From an uncultured Blastocatellia bacterium (GTDB lineage Bacteria > Acidobacteriota > Blastocatellia > HR10), in NCBI GenBank assembly GCA_937934295.1, contig CALHAI010000007.1:62001-126000 (forward strand): 64,000 bases of DNA, in the 5' to 3' direction. Position numbers and translations under genes: made by a program. Below the pieces are notes generated by a model. It searched no databases and was not told the origin of the DNA. It saw nothing but the letters and a program-made list of their open reading frames with translations. The stretch's first letter is position 1. The number at the start of each line of letters is the position of its first letter. Positions 9,382 to 17,901 of this stretch are shown piece by piece.

Positions 9382-10559
9382 AAGAGGACCTCATGGCGGC
9401 CGCCATCTGGGCGATCGAGCGCGAAGAGGTGTCGGTGGAGCGCGCGCTCGCCCGCGCGCCTCGCGATCTGGCCCGAATCTTAGAAGCGGCGTGGATCGGA
9501 CAGGAGCTGGGCTTCGAGGAGGGTCTTCGACTCGCTCAGGCGAGGGGCGAGGAACTGCTGGCGCTTGTGGCCGTCGCCGATCAGGTGCGGCGTGAGAGGG
9601 TCGGCGACCTCGTCACGTATGTCGTCAATCGGAACATCAACTTCACCAACATCTGCTTCGTCGGCTGCAGCTTCTGCGCCTTCAGTCGCACGCCGAAGGA
9701 GCAAGACGCCTACGCCCTAACACTCGATCAGATCGCCGAGAAAGCCGCCGAAGCGTGGCGTCGAGGCGCGACCGAAGTCTGCATCCAAGGCGGATTGCCC
9801 CCGAATCTGGATGGCTTCTTCTACCGCGACATCCTGCGCGCGATCAAAGCGCGCGTTTCGGAGATACACATCCATGCGTTCTCGCCCATGGAGATCGTTT
9901 ACGGCGTCGAACGGACGGGAATGGCGCTCCGCGATTATCTGCTCCTGCTCAAGGAGAGCGGCCTGGACACGCTGCCGGGGACGGCGGCCGAGATCCTTGA
10001 CGACACGGTGCGGTGGCGCATCTCGCGGCAGAAGCTCACCGTTGCCCAATGGGTGGAGGTCATCACGACGGCTCACAAGTTGGGCATCCGCTCGACCTCC
10101 ACGATGATGTACGGGCATGTGGAGACGCCGGAGCATTGGGTTCGCCACCTGCTGCTGTTGCGCGACATTCAGAAACGCACCGGCGGATTCACGGAATTCG
10201 TTCCCTTGGGTTTCGTCCCCTGGAACACCGCGCTTTACAAGCTCGGGAAGGCGCGACCTGGGCCAACCGTGGAGGAGCACCTGAAAGTCCATGCCCTGGC
10301 ACGGCTGCTGCTGCGGGGATGGATCGAGAACATCCAAGTCTCCTGGGTGAAGCTCGGGCGCGCGCTTTCGCAACTCTGTTTGCAAGCGGGCGCCAACGAC
10401 TACGGCGGCACGCTCATGGAGGAGAATATCTCGCGGCTGGCGGGTGCGACGGCTGGGGAGTATATGGCGCCGGAGGAGTTTCAAGCGCGCATTCGCGAGC
10501 TGGGGCGTATTCCGGCCGAACGCACGACGACCTATCAAATTCGGCGCCTCTTCGCCTGA
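9378..10559 (+). CDS. cofH: FO synthase subunit CofH
   Basis: A 393-residue radical SAM enzyme with Cys-x3-Cys-x2-Cys in NICFVGCSFCAF, followed by EVCIQGGLPPNLDG, EIHIHAFSPMEI, LPGTAAEILDD, the TSTMMYGHVET block and GANDYGGTLMEENISRLAG. These match CofH, which makes the tyrosine-derived 5-amino-5-(4-hydroxybenzyl)-uracil intermediate used by CofG. MqnC/MqnE of the futalosine pathway are related, but the linkage to cofG (ATGA overlap) settles the assignment. Later F420 genes (cofC, cofD, cofE) and F420-dependent oxidoreductases are not in this window. Confidence 0.92.
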   Translation: MKEDLMAAAIWAIEREEVSVERALARAPRDLARILEAAWIGQELGFEEGLRLAQARGEELLALVAVADQVRRERVGDLVTYVVNRNINFTNICFVGCSFCAFSRTPKEQDAYALTLDQIAEKAAEAWRRGATEVCIQGGLPPNLDGFFYRDILRAIKARVSEIHIHAFSPMEIVYGVERTGMALRDYLLLLKESGLDTLPGTAAEILDDTVRWRISRQKLTVAQWVEVITTAHKLGIRSTSTMMYGHVETPEHWVRHLLLLRDIQKRTGGFTEFVPLGFVPWNTALYKLGKARPGPTVEEHLKVHALARLLLRGWIENIQVSWVKLGRALSQLCLQAGANDYGGTLMEENISRLAGATAGEYMAPEEFQARIRELGRIPAERTTTYQIRRLFA

Positions 10560-10593
10560 GCGAGAGGCCGACGCTCGACCCCCCTTCACGCGG

Positions 10594-10624
10594 TTGACCA
10601 TCTTCCGCTCATCAGAGTTAAGAT
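10594..10624 (+). promoter_or_regulatory. Promoter of the tgt-yajC-secDF operon
   Basis: TTGACC (10594-10599) and TAAGAT (10619-10624) with a 19-base spacer. The -10 ends 13 bases before the tgt ATG, so the leader would be very short. Confidence 0.45.
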
Positions 10625-10637
10625 GTGAAAATTGGAC

Positions 10638-11786
10638 ATGGAGGAGGTGACGTTTCAGCTCATCGCCGAGGATCGGACGACGCGCGCGCGAGCGGGCCTT
10701 TTGCGCACGGCGCACGGCGTGGTGGAGACGCCCGTCTTCATGCCCGTGGGGACGCAGGCGACGGTGAAGGCCCTCACGCAAGAGATGCTCGAAGAACTGG
10801 GGGCCCGCATCCTCCTGGCCAACACGTACCATCTCTCCCTTCGTCCGGGCGAACAGGCGATTCGCGAACTCGGTGGACTGCATCGCTTCATGGCGTGGGA
10901 GCGCGCGATCCTGACCGATAGTGGGGGGTATCAGATCCTGAGCCTGGCACCGCTTCGGATCGTGCGCGAAGAAGGGGTGCACTTTCAATCGCATCTGGAT
11001 GGATCGCGCCACGTGTTGACGCCTGAGCGGGCCATCGAGATTCAGGTGGCGCTCGGATCGGACATCCTCATGGTCCTGGATGAGTGCTTGGAGAATCCGG
11101 CCGAGCGTGCGGAGGCCGAGCGCGCCGTCCGCCTCACAACGGCGTGGGCGCGCCGCAGTAAGGCGCGATTCGAGGAGTTCCGCGAACAGGGTCAGGGGAC
11201 GACGGCGGCGCTCTTCGGGATCGTTCAGGGGAGCCTCTATGCTGACCTTCGTCGGCGCAGCCTGGAGGAGTTGCTGGAGATCGGTTTCGATGGCTATGCC
11301 ATTGGTGGTCTGAGCGTCGGAGAGGAAAAGGCGGCGATGCTCGACATGGTGGAGTATGTGGCCGAGCTGATGCCGCGCGACCGCCCACGATACCTGATGG
11401 GCGTGGGCACGCCCGCCGATCTCGTCCGCAGCGTGCAACGGGGAGTGGATATGTTCGACTGTGTGCTCCCGACGCGAAATGCTCGTAATGGCCAAGTCTT
11501 CACCTCTTGCGGCCCCCTCAACATCAAGAATGCCGCCTACACCCGCGATCCGCGTCCGTTGGACGAAGACTGTACCTGCCGAGTCTGTCGGCGATATTCG
11601 CGGGCGTATATCCGCCACCTCTACGCAAGCGGCGAGATCCTTTCGGCCATCCTCTGCACCTATCACAATGTGCACTTCTACCTTGACACGATGCGGAAGA
11701 TCAGGCAAGCTATCGTCCTTGGCAACTTCGTAGAATTCGCGCAAGCTTTCTTGCGCCAGTACGAAGAGGGCCGCTCTGCAAGTTGA
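10638..11786 (+). CDS. tgt: tRNA-guanine transglycosylase (queuine tRNA-ribosyltransferase)
   Basis: A 382-residue TIM-barrel enzyme that exchanges guanine 34 of tRNA His, Asn, Asp and Tyr for preQ1, a step of queuosine synthesis. VVETPVFMPVGTQATVK, the catalytic Asp in TDSGGYQ, GIVQGS, GGLSVGE, the nucleophile region FDCVLPTRNARNG and a zinc site (CTCRVC plus a downstream His) are all present. The start could be ATG 10638, TTG 10632 or GTG 10647; ATG is chosen because homologues begin a few residues before the FQLIAED-type strand. It leads the conserved tgt-yajC-secD-secF operon. Confidence 0.94.
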   Translation: MEEVTFQLIAEDRTTRARAGLLRTAHGVVETPVFMPVGTQATVKALTQEMLEELGARILLANTYHLSLRPGEQAIRELGGLHRFMAWERAILTDSGGYQILSLAPLRIVREEGVHFQSHLDGSRHVLTPERAIEIQVALGSDILMVLDECLENPAERAEAERAVRLTTAWARRSKARFEEFREQGQGTTAALFGIVQGSLYADLRRRSLEELLEIGFDGYAIGGLSVGEEKAAMLDMVEYVAELMPRDRPRYLMGVGTPADLVRSVQRGVDMFDCVLPTRNARNGQVFTSCGPLNIKNAAYTRDPRPLDEDCTCRVCRRYSRAYIRHLYASGEILSAILCTYHNVHFYLDTMRKIRQAIVLGNFVEFAQAFLRQYEEGRSAS

Positions 11787-11844
11787 CCGAACGAAAAAAT
11801 AGGGAGGGATCGTTGCGAAGCTCTCGTCAGCGGGCGGACCAACT

Positions 11845-12162
11845 ATGAACGCCGGGATCCTTCTGCAGGCCGGAAATGCTGTCCTCTCGCTCGTTCCGCT
11901 GCTGTTGATCTTCCTCATCTTCTATGTGCTCATCATCCTGCCGGAGCGTCGGCGCCGGAAGAAGCTGCAGGAGCTGATCGCCAATCTCAAGGTCGGGGAT
12001 AAGATCGTGACCACGGGGGGCATCTACGGGACGATCATCAGCGTGCGCGATGAGACGTTGGTCGTTCGCTCCGATCAATCGCGCCTGGAGATCGCCCGCA
12101 ATGCCGTCATCGGCCTGCAGCAACCCCGCCCGGAGGAGAGCGAGCGGGTGGCGGCGAAATGA
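11845..12162 (+). CDS. yajC: Preprotein translocase subunit YajC
   Basis: A 105-residue membrane protein. One hydrophobic N-terminal helix (LSLVPLLLIFLIFYVLIILPE) is followed by the conserved block RRKKLQELIANLKVGDKIVT and TTGGIYGTIISV, the YajC signature. It associates with SecD-SecF and the SecYEG translocon. It lies 58 bases after tgt and 53 before secD, and the order is the widely conserved one. The exact function of YajC is unsettled even in well-studied bacteria. Confidence 0.93.
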   Translation: MNAGILLQAGNAVLSLVPLLLIFLIFYVLIILPERRRRKKLQELIANLKVGDKIVTTGGIYGTIISVRDETLVVRSDQSRLEIARNAVIGLQQPRPEESERVAAK

Positions 12163-12215
12163 TCCCTCTGGTCGTTCGGGAACCGAAACACGTCACGCGC
12201 AGGATGTGATGTGAG

Positions 12216-13877
12216 ATGAGTCGGAAGCTTCGGAACCGCTTCCTGCTGATCGGGGGCGTCACGGTGATCGCCCTGTATCTGTTGTTTGGCCCCTTTCAAC
12301 TCCGCGATGCTTCGGGTCGCGTCACCGCTCAGGCGATCGCCGCGAACTTCCTGCCGAGCCGCCTCAGGAAGAACCTCGCTGAGAACATCAAGCTTGGTCT
12401 GGACCTGCGCGGGGGGAGCCACTTGATCCTACAGGTTCAGACCGATGACGCCATCCGTTCGATCACGGCCGCAAACTTGGAGAAGGCGCGCTCGATCCTC
12501 CAGCAAGCCGGCATCAAATTCACGAACAGCATCTCGCCGGCGCTTGGCCGGATCGAGATCGAGCTGGAGGACAGCGCGCAGATCGAGGACGCCAAGGCCC
12601 GCATCACGCTCGATTTCGGCCCGGGCTGGACGGCCCGCAATGAGGGGCGACGTCTCATCTTCGAGATGAGAGACGAAGAGCAGCGCGATATTCGGGAGCG
12701 AGCGACCGAGCAGGCCATGCGGATCATCGAGCAGCGGATCAATGCCTTCGGAGTCGCCGAACCGACGATCGCGCGACACGGGCCGGCGACCGGGTATCAA
12801 ATCCTCCTGCAGTTGCCGGGCGTGGATGATCCCGAACGGGTGAAGAATCTCATTCGCGCCGAATCCCGCTTGGAGTTGAAGCTCGTTCATAGCGGCCCGC
12901 ATCCGAGCGAGGAGGCCGCGCGACAAGCTCTCGGCGGCACCGTGCCCCCGGATAAAGAGATTCTGCCAGCGCGCGAACGGCGGCGCGATCCCACGGCCCC
13001 CCCCGTGCAATACTACGTCGTCGAGAAGATGCCTGTGATCACTGGAGACGATCTGCGAAATGCTCAGGCCGTTCCCTCTCAAGCCGGAGGATCCGTCTAT
13101 GAAATCCTCTTCTCGTTGCGCCCCTCGGGAGCCGAACGTTTCTACACGGCCACAAGTGCCAACATCGGGAAGAATCTGGCCATCATCCTGAACGATGAGA
13201 TCAAGAGCGCACCCGTCATCCGGGACGCTATCCGCGACGAGGGTCGCATCGAGGGCGATTTCACGAAAGAGGAAGCCGAAGACCTCGCCCTGACGTTGCG
13301 CTCCGGTGCGCTTCCGGCGCGCGTGACGTATCTGGAGGAGCGGACGGTCGGACCGAGTCTCGGGGCTGACTCGATCCGACAGGGCTTCGCCGCCTCGCTC
13401 GCGGGACTGGCGGCCATCACGATCTTCATGCTCTTCTACTACCGGCTCTCGGGCATGAACGCCCTCATCGGGCTCACCTTGAATCTGATCCTGCTTCTGG
13501 CGGCGATGAAGATCGTGGGCGCTGTGCTGACGCTGCCGGGCATCGCCGGCGTCGCCCTCACAATCGGCATGGCCGTAGATGCCAATGTGCTCATCTTCGA
13601 GCGCATTCGGGAGGAGTTGCGCAATGGGAAAGTCCCCGCCTCGGCTGTCGCCCTGGGCTTCGAGCGCGCGTTCGTGACGATCTTCGATACGAATCTCACG
13701 ACGATCATCGCCGCGCTCTTCCTCTTCGTCTTCGGGACGGGGCCGATCCGGGGATTCGCCGTCACGCTCACGGCCGGGTTGATCGCGAATTTCTTCACGG
13801 CGATCTTCGTCTCGCGGGCGATCTTCAGTTGGGTCCTAGAACGCCAAGGGGGCCGACCGGAAGCTTTGAGCATTTAA
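12216..13877 (+). CDS. secD: Protein translocase subunit SecD
   Basis: A 553-residue RND-family subunit. One N-terminal transmembrane helix is followed by KLGLDLRGGSHLILQV, the P1 periplasmic domain with RIIEQRINAFGVAEPTI, the second half P1 with NIGKNLAIILNDEIKSAPVI and DFTKEEAEDLALTLRSGALPA, and then five transmembrane helices ending with AVDANVLIFERIREEL. With SecF it uses the proton gradient to pull secreted proteins across the inner membrane after SecA. The 3-base gap to secF indicates coexpression. Confidence 0.95.
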   Translation: MSRKLRNRFLLIGGVTVIALYLLFGPFQLRDASGRVTAQAIAANFLPSRLRKNLAENIKLGLDLRGGSHLILQVQTDDAIRSITAANLEKARSILQQAGIKFTNSISPALGRIEIELEDSAQIEDAKARITLDFGPGWTARNEGRRLIFEMRDEEQRDIRERATEQAMRIIEQRINAFGVAEPTIARHGPATGYQILLQLPGVDDPERVKNLIRAESRLELKLVHSGPHPSEEAARQALGGTVPPDKEILPARERRRDPTAPPVQYYVVEKMPVITGDDLRNAQAVPSQAGGSVYEILFSLRPSGAERFYTATSANIGKNLAIILNDEIKSAPVIRDAIRDEGRIEGDFTKEEAEDLALTLRSGALPARVTYLEERTVGPSLGADSIRQGFAASLAGLAAITIFMLFYYRLSGMNALIGLTLNLILLLAAMKIVGAVLTLPGIAGVALTIGMAVDANVLIFERIREELRNGKVPASAVALGFERAFVTIFDTNLTTIIAALFLFVFGTGPIRGFAVTLTAGLIANFFTAIFVSRAIFSWVLERQGGRPEALSI

Positions 13878-13880
13878 GTC

Positions 13881-15173
13881 ATGTACGAGCTGATCAAGAC
13901 GCCGAATATCGACTGGATTCGCCTGAAGCGGAAATTCATCTTCGTCTCGCTCGCGCTGCTCGTGCTCGGAGGGGTCTCGGCTTTCACGCGCGGTTTCAAT
14001 CTCGGCATCGACTTCGCCGGCGGGACGCTCGTGAACGTGAAGTTCAAGGATGCTCCCCCACCGGAGGGCCGCCTGCGCGAAGCACTCGGCAAACAGGGAA
14101 TCGATCCGGGGAAAGTCGTCATCCAACCGATCAGTGATCCGATCAGCGGGGTCAAGAATGAAGTTTTGATTCGTCTCCCGCAGCGCGAGGTGGGACAGAA
14201 GGCGGGATCGCCGGCAGAGAGCGAACTCGATATGGAGAAGCGCGCGATCCTGGCGGCCTTGAGCACCTTCAACCCGCCTTCGGAAGTGGCGACGAAGGTC
14301 GACCTCAATACGATCAGCCGAGACCGGCTGCGGGAGCTGCTTGTGGCGGAAGATCCGCTGCGCTTGGTCTCCACCTCAGGGCGCGCGGCGGCCGAACTCG
14401 AATATGGCCGATACGCGGATACCCTCATTCACTATCGAGATCGGGATCAAGGGGGTCTGCTGCGCGATCTCGCGGATGTGCGGGCCGTACCGGGTCTGCC
14501 GACGGCGTTGATCGAATGGTTACCCAAGCGGTTCTTCGCCGGCAATGCGGCGATGATCAGCGCAGAGATCGTCGGCCCACAGATCGGACAAGAGCTGCGA
14601 CAACGCGCCATCTCGGTCACGCTCGCCTCCCTGGCCGGCATGCTCATTTACATCGCCTTCCGCTTCGAATGGATCTACGGCGTGGCGGCCGTCATCGCCG
14701 TCTTCCATGACGTCTTGGTCACCCTCGGCATCTTCTCGCTCGTGCAGAAGGAGATCTCGCTCAACGTCGTGGCGGCGTTGTTGACGCTCGTGGGATATTC
14801 GGTCAATGACACGATCGTCATCTTCGATCGCGTTCGTGAGAATCTGCGGCTGCGGCGGCGTGAGGGCTTGACGAAGATCGTCAACGACAGCATCAATCAG
14901 ACGCTCTCGCGGACGATCCTCACCTCGGGCTTGACCCTGCTGGCCGTCCTCTCGCTCTATCTCTTCGGCGGCGAGGTGCTCAGCGGATTCTCGCTCGCTC
15001 TGCTAGTGGGGATCATCGTGGGGACATATTCGACGATCGCTATCGCAAGCCCGATCATGCTCTGGTGGCAAGCGTGGCAAAGCCAGCGGCAGGCGCGGCG
15101 GCCCGTGGTTCGGCCGAAGCCAGCGGAGGCGACGCCGAACCGGAAGGAGCGACGCGCGACAGCCTCTCGCTGA
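13881..15173 (+). CDS. secF: Protein translocase subunit SecF
   Basis: A 430-residue partner of SecD, longer than common SecF (about 300-320) because of an insertion of about 100 residues in the periplasmic domain (roughly residues 85-190, rich in charged residues). The core is typical: GFNLGIDFAGGTLVNVKF, a periplasmic P4 domain ending AEIVGPQIGQELRQRAI, then helices containing DVLVTLGIFSL and YSVNDTIVIFDRVREN and a final SGFSLALLVGIIVGTYSTI. The basic, proline-rich tail (RRPVVRPKPAEATPNRKERR) is cytoplasmic. It closes the tgt-yajC-secDF operon. Confidence 0.94.
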   Translation: MYELIKTPNIDWIRLKRKFIFVSLALLVLGGVSAFTRGFNLGIDFAGGTLVNVKFKDAPPPEGRLREALGKQGIDPGKVVIQPISDPISGVKNEVLIRLPQREVGQKAGSPAESELDMEKRAILAALSTFNPPSEVATKVDLNTISRDRLRELLVAEDPLRLVSTSGRAAAELEYGRYADTLIHYRDRDQGGLLRDLADVRAVPGLPTALIEWLPKRFFAGNAAMISAEIVGPQIGQELRQRAISVTLASLAGMLIYIAFRFEWIYGVAAVIAVFHDVLVTLGIFSLVQKEISLNVVAALLTLVGYSVNDTIVIFDRVRENLRLRRREGLTKIVNDSINQTLSRTILTSGLTLLAVLSLYLFGGEVLSGFSLALLVGIIVGTYSTIAIASPIMLWWQAWQSQRQARRPVVRPKPAEATPNRKERRATASR

Positions 15174-15216
15174 GGTACGTGGTCTTGATGCCAAACCCGG
15201 GGGAACACGAGGGGCC

Positions 15217-15246
15217 TTGACCGAAAAGGGGGAGAGACAGTATACT
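15217..15246 (+). promoter_or_regulatory. Promoter of the tonB-exbB-exbD operon
   Basis: TTGACC (15217-15222) and TATACT (15241-15246), 18 bases apart, in the 164-base gap after secF. The leader would be about 85 bases long and contains no obvious hairpin. One of the better consensus matches in the window. Confidence 0.6.
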
Positions 15247-15337
15247 TACGCCCGGTTGCTGGCCTGTGAGAGGACATTGGGGCATGTGGGAACATTCTGT
15301 CCCTTGACCCATCGGCATCACATGCAGAGGGGGGCCT

Positions 15338-16099
15338 ATGTTTGAATGGTCTCTGATCGAGTCAACGACGCAAAAGCAAAAGTCGCCGACCAAGTGGTTC
15401 TTCCTCGCGACGATGGTCGTTTACTGCTTCGTCGTGGTGACGGCCATCGTGGCGAGCATCATGCTGGTGAACCCTGAGCTGAGGGAGCAGTTCATCTCGG
15501 CGGCTTTGGTGGCGCCACCGCCACCACCGCCGCCACCGCCGCCGCCCCCCCCGAGCGCGGCTGTCCCGGCGGCGGCGAAGGTCGTCGTCGTGCCGACGGA
15601 GTTCATTGCGCCGAAGGAGATCCCGAAGGAACTACCACCGCCGAATCTCCCTGTCGTCGCCGTCTCCGCGAGCGCAATGGGGGGCGTGCCTGGCGGGGTT
15701 CCGGGTGGAGTTCCGGGAGGAGTCCTCGGCGGTGTCGTCGGTGGGGTCCTAGGGGGTGTGGCTGGTCCGGTCGAAGCACCTCCGCCACCGCCACCCAAGG
15801 AGGAGAGGAAGGAACCGCCACGGCGCGTGTCGCAGGGCGTGCTGCAAGGGAACGCGATCCGGAAGGTCACGCCGGTCTATCCGGCGATCGCACGCGCTGC
15901 TCGCGTCCAAGGGACCGTTCAGGTTGAAGTCGTCATTGATGAAGAGGGGAACGTCATCTCCGCGCAGGTGATCGATGGCCATCCGCTCTTGCGACAGGCA
16001 GCTCTGGAGGCGGCTTGGCAATGGAAGTTCCGCCCGACGCTCCTCAGCGGGGAACCCATCAAGGTGACGGGCATTCTGATCTTCAACTTTAAACTCTGA
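15338..16099 (+). CDS. tonB: TonB-family energy transducer with Pro-rich and Gly-Val-Pro repeat linker
   Basis: A 253-residue inner-membrane protein. It has a short cytoplasmic N-terminus, one transmembrane helix (FLATMVVYCFVVVTAIVASIM), a run of 13 prolines (15515-15553), a spacer, a Gly-Gly-Val-Pro repeat tract, a second proline run, and a C-terminal TonB domain with VTPVYPAIARAARVQGTVQV and LEAAWQWKFRPT. It links ExbB/ExbD proton flow to TonB-dependent outer-membrane receptors. ATG 15338 follows AGAGGGGGG. It heads the operon exbB-exbD-exbD-TPR. No TonB-dependent receptor is in the window. Confidence 0.9.
   Translation: MFEWSLIESTTQKQKSPTKWFFLATMVVYCFVVVTAIVASIMLVNPELREQFISAALVAPPPPPPPPPPPPPSAAVPAAAKVVVVPTEFIAPKEIPKELPPPNLPVVAVSASAMGGVPGGVPGGVPGGVLGGVVGGVLGGVAGPVEAPPPPPPKEERKEPPRRVSQGVLQGNAIRKVTPVYPAIARAARVQGTVQVEVVIDEEGNVISAQVIDGHPLLRQAALEAAWQWKFRPTLLSGEPIKVTGILIFNFKL
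15680..15766 (+). repeat. In-frame Gly-Gly-Val-Pro/Leu/Val tandem repeat in tonB
   Basis: Twenty-nine codons encode seven imperfect copies of a four-residue Gly-Gly-Val-X unit, with X being Pro, Pro, Pro, Leu, Val, Leu, Ala. Codons differ between copies, so the array is diverged rather than recently expanded. The VPGG core resembles elastin-like sequence and probably forms a flexible periplasmic linker. Confidence 0.8.
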
Positions 16100-16120
16100 A
16101 CCGAAGGAGGGAAAGGGCAT

Positions 16121-16861
16121 ATGGGCTATGGCGTTCTGACGCACATGGGTATGGGCTTGCTTTTGCAAGAGGGCGTGGGAGCCGTAGAGTTTACCCTCTG
16201 GGCCATGCTCCAACGATTGGGGACGGTGGGACTGGTGGTGATCATCATCCTGTCCCTGATGTCCATGTACTCGATCGCCGTGATGATCGAGCGACTGCTC
16301 ACTTACTCGGCGGCGAAGAAGCAATCGCGGGAATTCGCCCCGAAGGTCGCCGCGGCCTTGCGCGAGGGTCGGTTAGATGACGCCATCGCGCTCTCGAGCA
16401 AGTACAAGAAGAGCCACCTGGCGATAGTCGTGAATGCCGGGCTGCAGGAGTTCCGCTCGCATCAACTCTCGACGGATATTCCGGGTGAGATCGTCGAGGC
16501 GACGCGACGCGCCCTGCAGCGAGCGATCGCCATTAAGACGGCGGAGTTCAAGCGCGGACTCTCGCACCTGGCGACGATCGGTTCGACGGCGCCGTTCGTC
16601 GGTCTGTTCGGCACGGTCGTCGGCATCGTGAACGCCTTCCAAGGGCTGAAGCAAGCGGAGACGGCAGGGATCGCCGCTGTGGCGGGCGGCATCTCCGAGG
16701 CCTTGGTGAATACGGCCTTCGGGCTCTTCGTCGCTATCCCGGCCGTGTGGATGTTCAACTACTTCACCAACCGGATGGAGTCCTTCGTCGTGGAGATGGA
16801 GAACTCCTCGTCCGAGTTGGTGGATGTCGCGCTGATGCCTTTCTTGAAGCAAAGGAGCTGA
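16121..16861 (+). CDS. exbB: MotA/TolQ/ExbB proton channel family protein
   Basis: A 246-residue membrane protein with three transmembrane helices. The first is VGLVVIIILSLMSMYSIAVMIERL; the last two are in LSHLATIGSTAPFVGLFGTVVGIVNAF and GISEALVNTAFGLFVAIPAVWMFNYF, the ExbB/TolQ signature. It forms a pentameric proton channel around ExbD dimers to energise TonB. ATG 16121 follows GAAGGAGGGAAAGG. It lies between tonB and exbD with short gaps, confirming its role as ExbB rather than MotA or TolQ. Confidence 0.92.
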   Translation: MGYGVLTHMGMGLLLQEGVGAVEFTLWAMLQRLGTVGLVVIIILSLMSMYSIAVMIERLLTYSAAKKQSREFAPKVAAALREGRLDDAIALSSKYKKSHLAIVVNAGLQEFRSHQLSTDIPGEIVEATRRALQRAIAIKTAEFKRGLSHLATIGSTAPFVGLFGTVVGIVNAFQGLKQAETAGIAAVAGGISEALVNTAFGLFVAIPAVWMFNYFTNRMESFVVEMENSSSELVDVALMPFLKQRS

Positions 16862-16867
16862 ACTCCC

Positions 16868-17311
16868 ATGGGCATGCAGGTTGGTGAGCGAAAGGGGGTC
16901 ATGGCCGAGATCAACGTCATCCCTATGGCTGACATCATGCTGGTGCTGCTCATCATCATGATGGTCGTCACTCCCTTCCTGCAAGCGGGCATTGCGGTGA
17001 CGCTGCCCAAGGCACCGCACGGCGATGAGGACCCCGACATCAACAAAGAGAGCGCCGTCGTCGTCGCGATTCCGATTGACGGGACCATTTACGTCGGGCG
17101 CGATCTGGTGAGCCAGAGCGAGCTGGAGACGCGCATCCGTCGGTTGATGGAAGCTCGCCCGCTGGACCAGCGCGTCGTTTACGTGAAGGCCGATAATCGG
17201 GTGCGCTACGACAACGTCGTGGGAGTGATCGAGGCCATTCGCAGCGCTGGCGTAGACCGCGTTGGCCTGGTCGTTGATCCGGGCAAGAGGACGAAACGAC
17301 AAGAGGAATAA
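16868..17311 (+). CDS. exbD: ExbD/TolR family protein (first copy)
   Basis: A 147-residue protein with the N-terminal motif AEINVIPMADIMLVLLIIMMVVTPF, where the Asp in the single transmembrane helix is the proton-coupling residue of ExbD/TolR. A periplasmic domain follows with VVYVKADNRVRYDNVVGVIEAIRSAGVDRVGLVVDP. The ribosome site AAGGAG overlaps the exbB stop region. Together with exbB and a second exbD it forms the motor for TonB. Confidence 0.9.
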   Translation: MGMQVGERKGVMAEINVIPMADIMLVLLIIMMVVTPFLQAGIAVTLPKAPHGDEDPDINKESAVVVAIPIDGTIYVGRDLVSQSELETRIRRLMEARPLDQRVVYVKADNRVRYDNVVGVIEAIRSAGVDRVGLVVDPGKRTKRQEE

Positions 17312-17398
17312 ACAGGGAGAGCCTGGGGGGCCGGGCGCCACACTGCGCTCTCGGCCACTCTTTGCTCTCCCCAATCTCTCACCCGAGGGGGAAGGACG

Positions 17399-17857
17399 AT
17401 GGCGATGCAGACCGGGAAGGAGGAATACAAGCGACCAGAAGTGGGAAAGCCTCTGGTGGACATGAACGTCGTCCCACTCATCGACATCTTGCTCGTGCTC
17501 CTGATCATCTTCATGGCGATCACGCCGCTCAGGCCGAGCAAGCTCGAATCGAAGATCCCGGAGAAGCCTCCGGAGAACGTCGCCGTGACGAATCCGCTGG
17601 CGCTCGTCGTCTTGGTGGAGGCGGATGCCTCGGGACGCCTGGCCGGACTCACGCTCAACGTCGAGCCGGTGACCGAGGAGACGCTGGGGGAGAAGCTCCG
17701 GGAGATCATCGCGGCGCGGCCTCCGGACCAACGCTCGGTCTTCATCCGCGCCCCGCGCAACACGCTCTATGGAGAGGTCGTGCGTATCATTGACATCGTG
17801 AAAGCGGCCGGAGCTACGCCCATTGGTCTGCAGATTGACGATTTGCCGGAGCGCTGA
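17399..17857 (+). CDS. exbD: ExbD/TolR family protein (second copy)
   Basis: A 152-residue paralogue. VDMNVVPLIDILLVLLIIFMAITP contains the same membrane-embedded Asp. The periplasmic part has ARPPDQRSVFIRAPRNTLYGEVVRIIDIVKAAGATPIGLQID. The loop between is more divergent (LRPSKLESKIPEKPP). A GGGGGAAGGACG site precedes ATG 17399. Paired exbD genes after one exbB are common in TonB operons of Acidobacteria, Bacteroidetes and Myxobacteria, where a heterodimer is suspected; that is family knowledge, not shown here. Confidence 0.9.
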   Translation: MAMQTGKEEYKRPEVGKPLVDMNVVPLIDILLVLLIIFMAITPLRPSKLESKIPEKPPENVAVTNPLALVVLVEADASGRLAGLTLNVEPVTEETLGEKLREIIAARPPDQRSVFIRAPRNTLYGEVVRIIDIVKAAGATPIGLQIDDLPER

Positions 17858-17901
17858 GCGTCCGAACGAGGCGCAAAATTCTCGCTGAAGGGGGGAGGAT
17901 C

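Noticed and set aside
9717-11918. A 733-codon open frame on the minus strand across cofH and tgt
   Set aside because: It lies antisense to two well-conserved genes; its product is His/Arg/Asp-rich with no family pattern, a usual by-product of GC-rich codon use.
15680-15766. Repeat array considered as CRISPR or microsatellite
   Set aside because: It is in frame within tonB, encodes a four-residue unit and has diverged codons; there are no spacers.
16373-17731. A 452-codon open frame antisense to exbB, exbD and the second exbD
   Set aside because: Product is dominated by His, Arg and Asp; the sense genes have clear ExbB/ExbD motifs.
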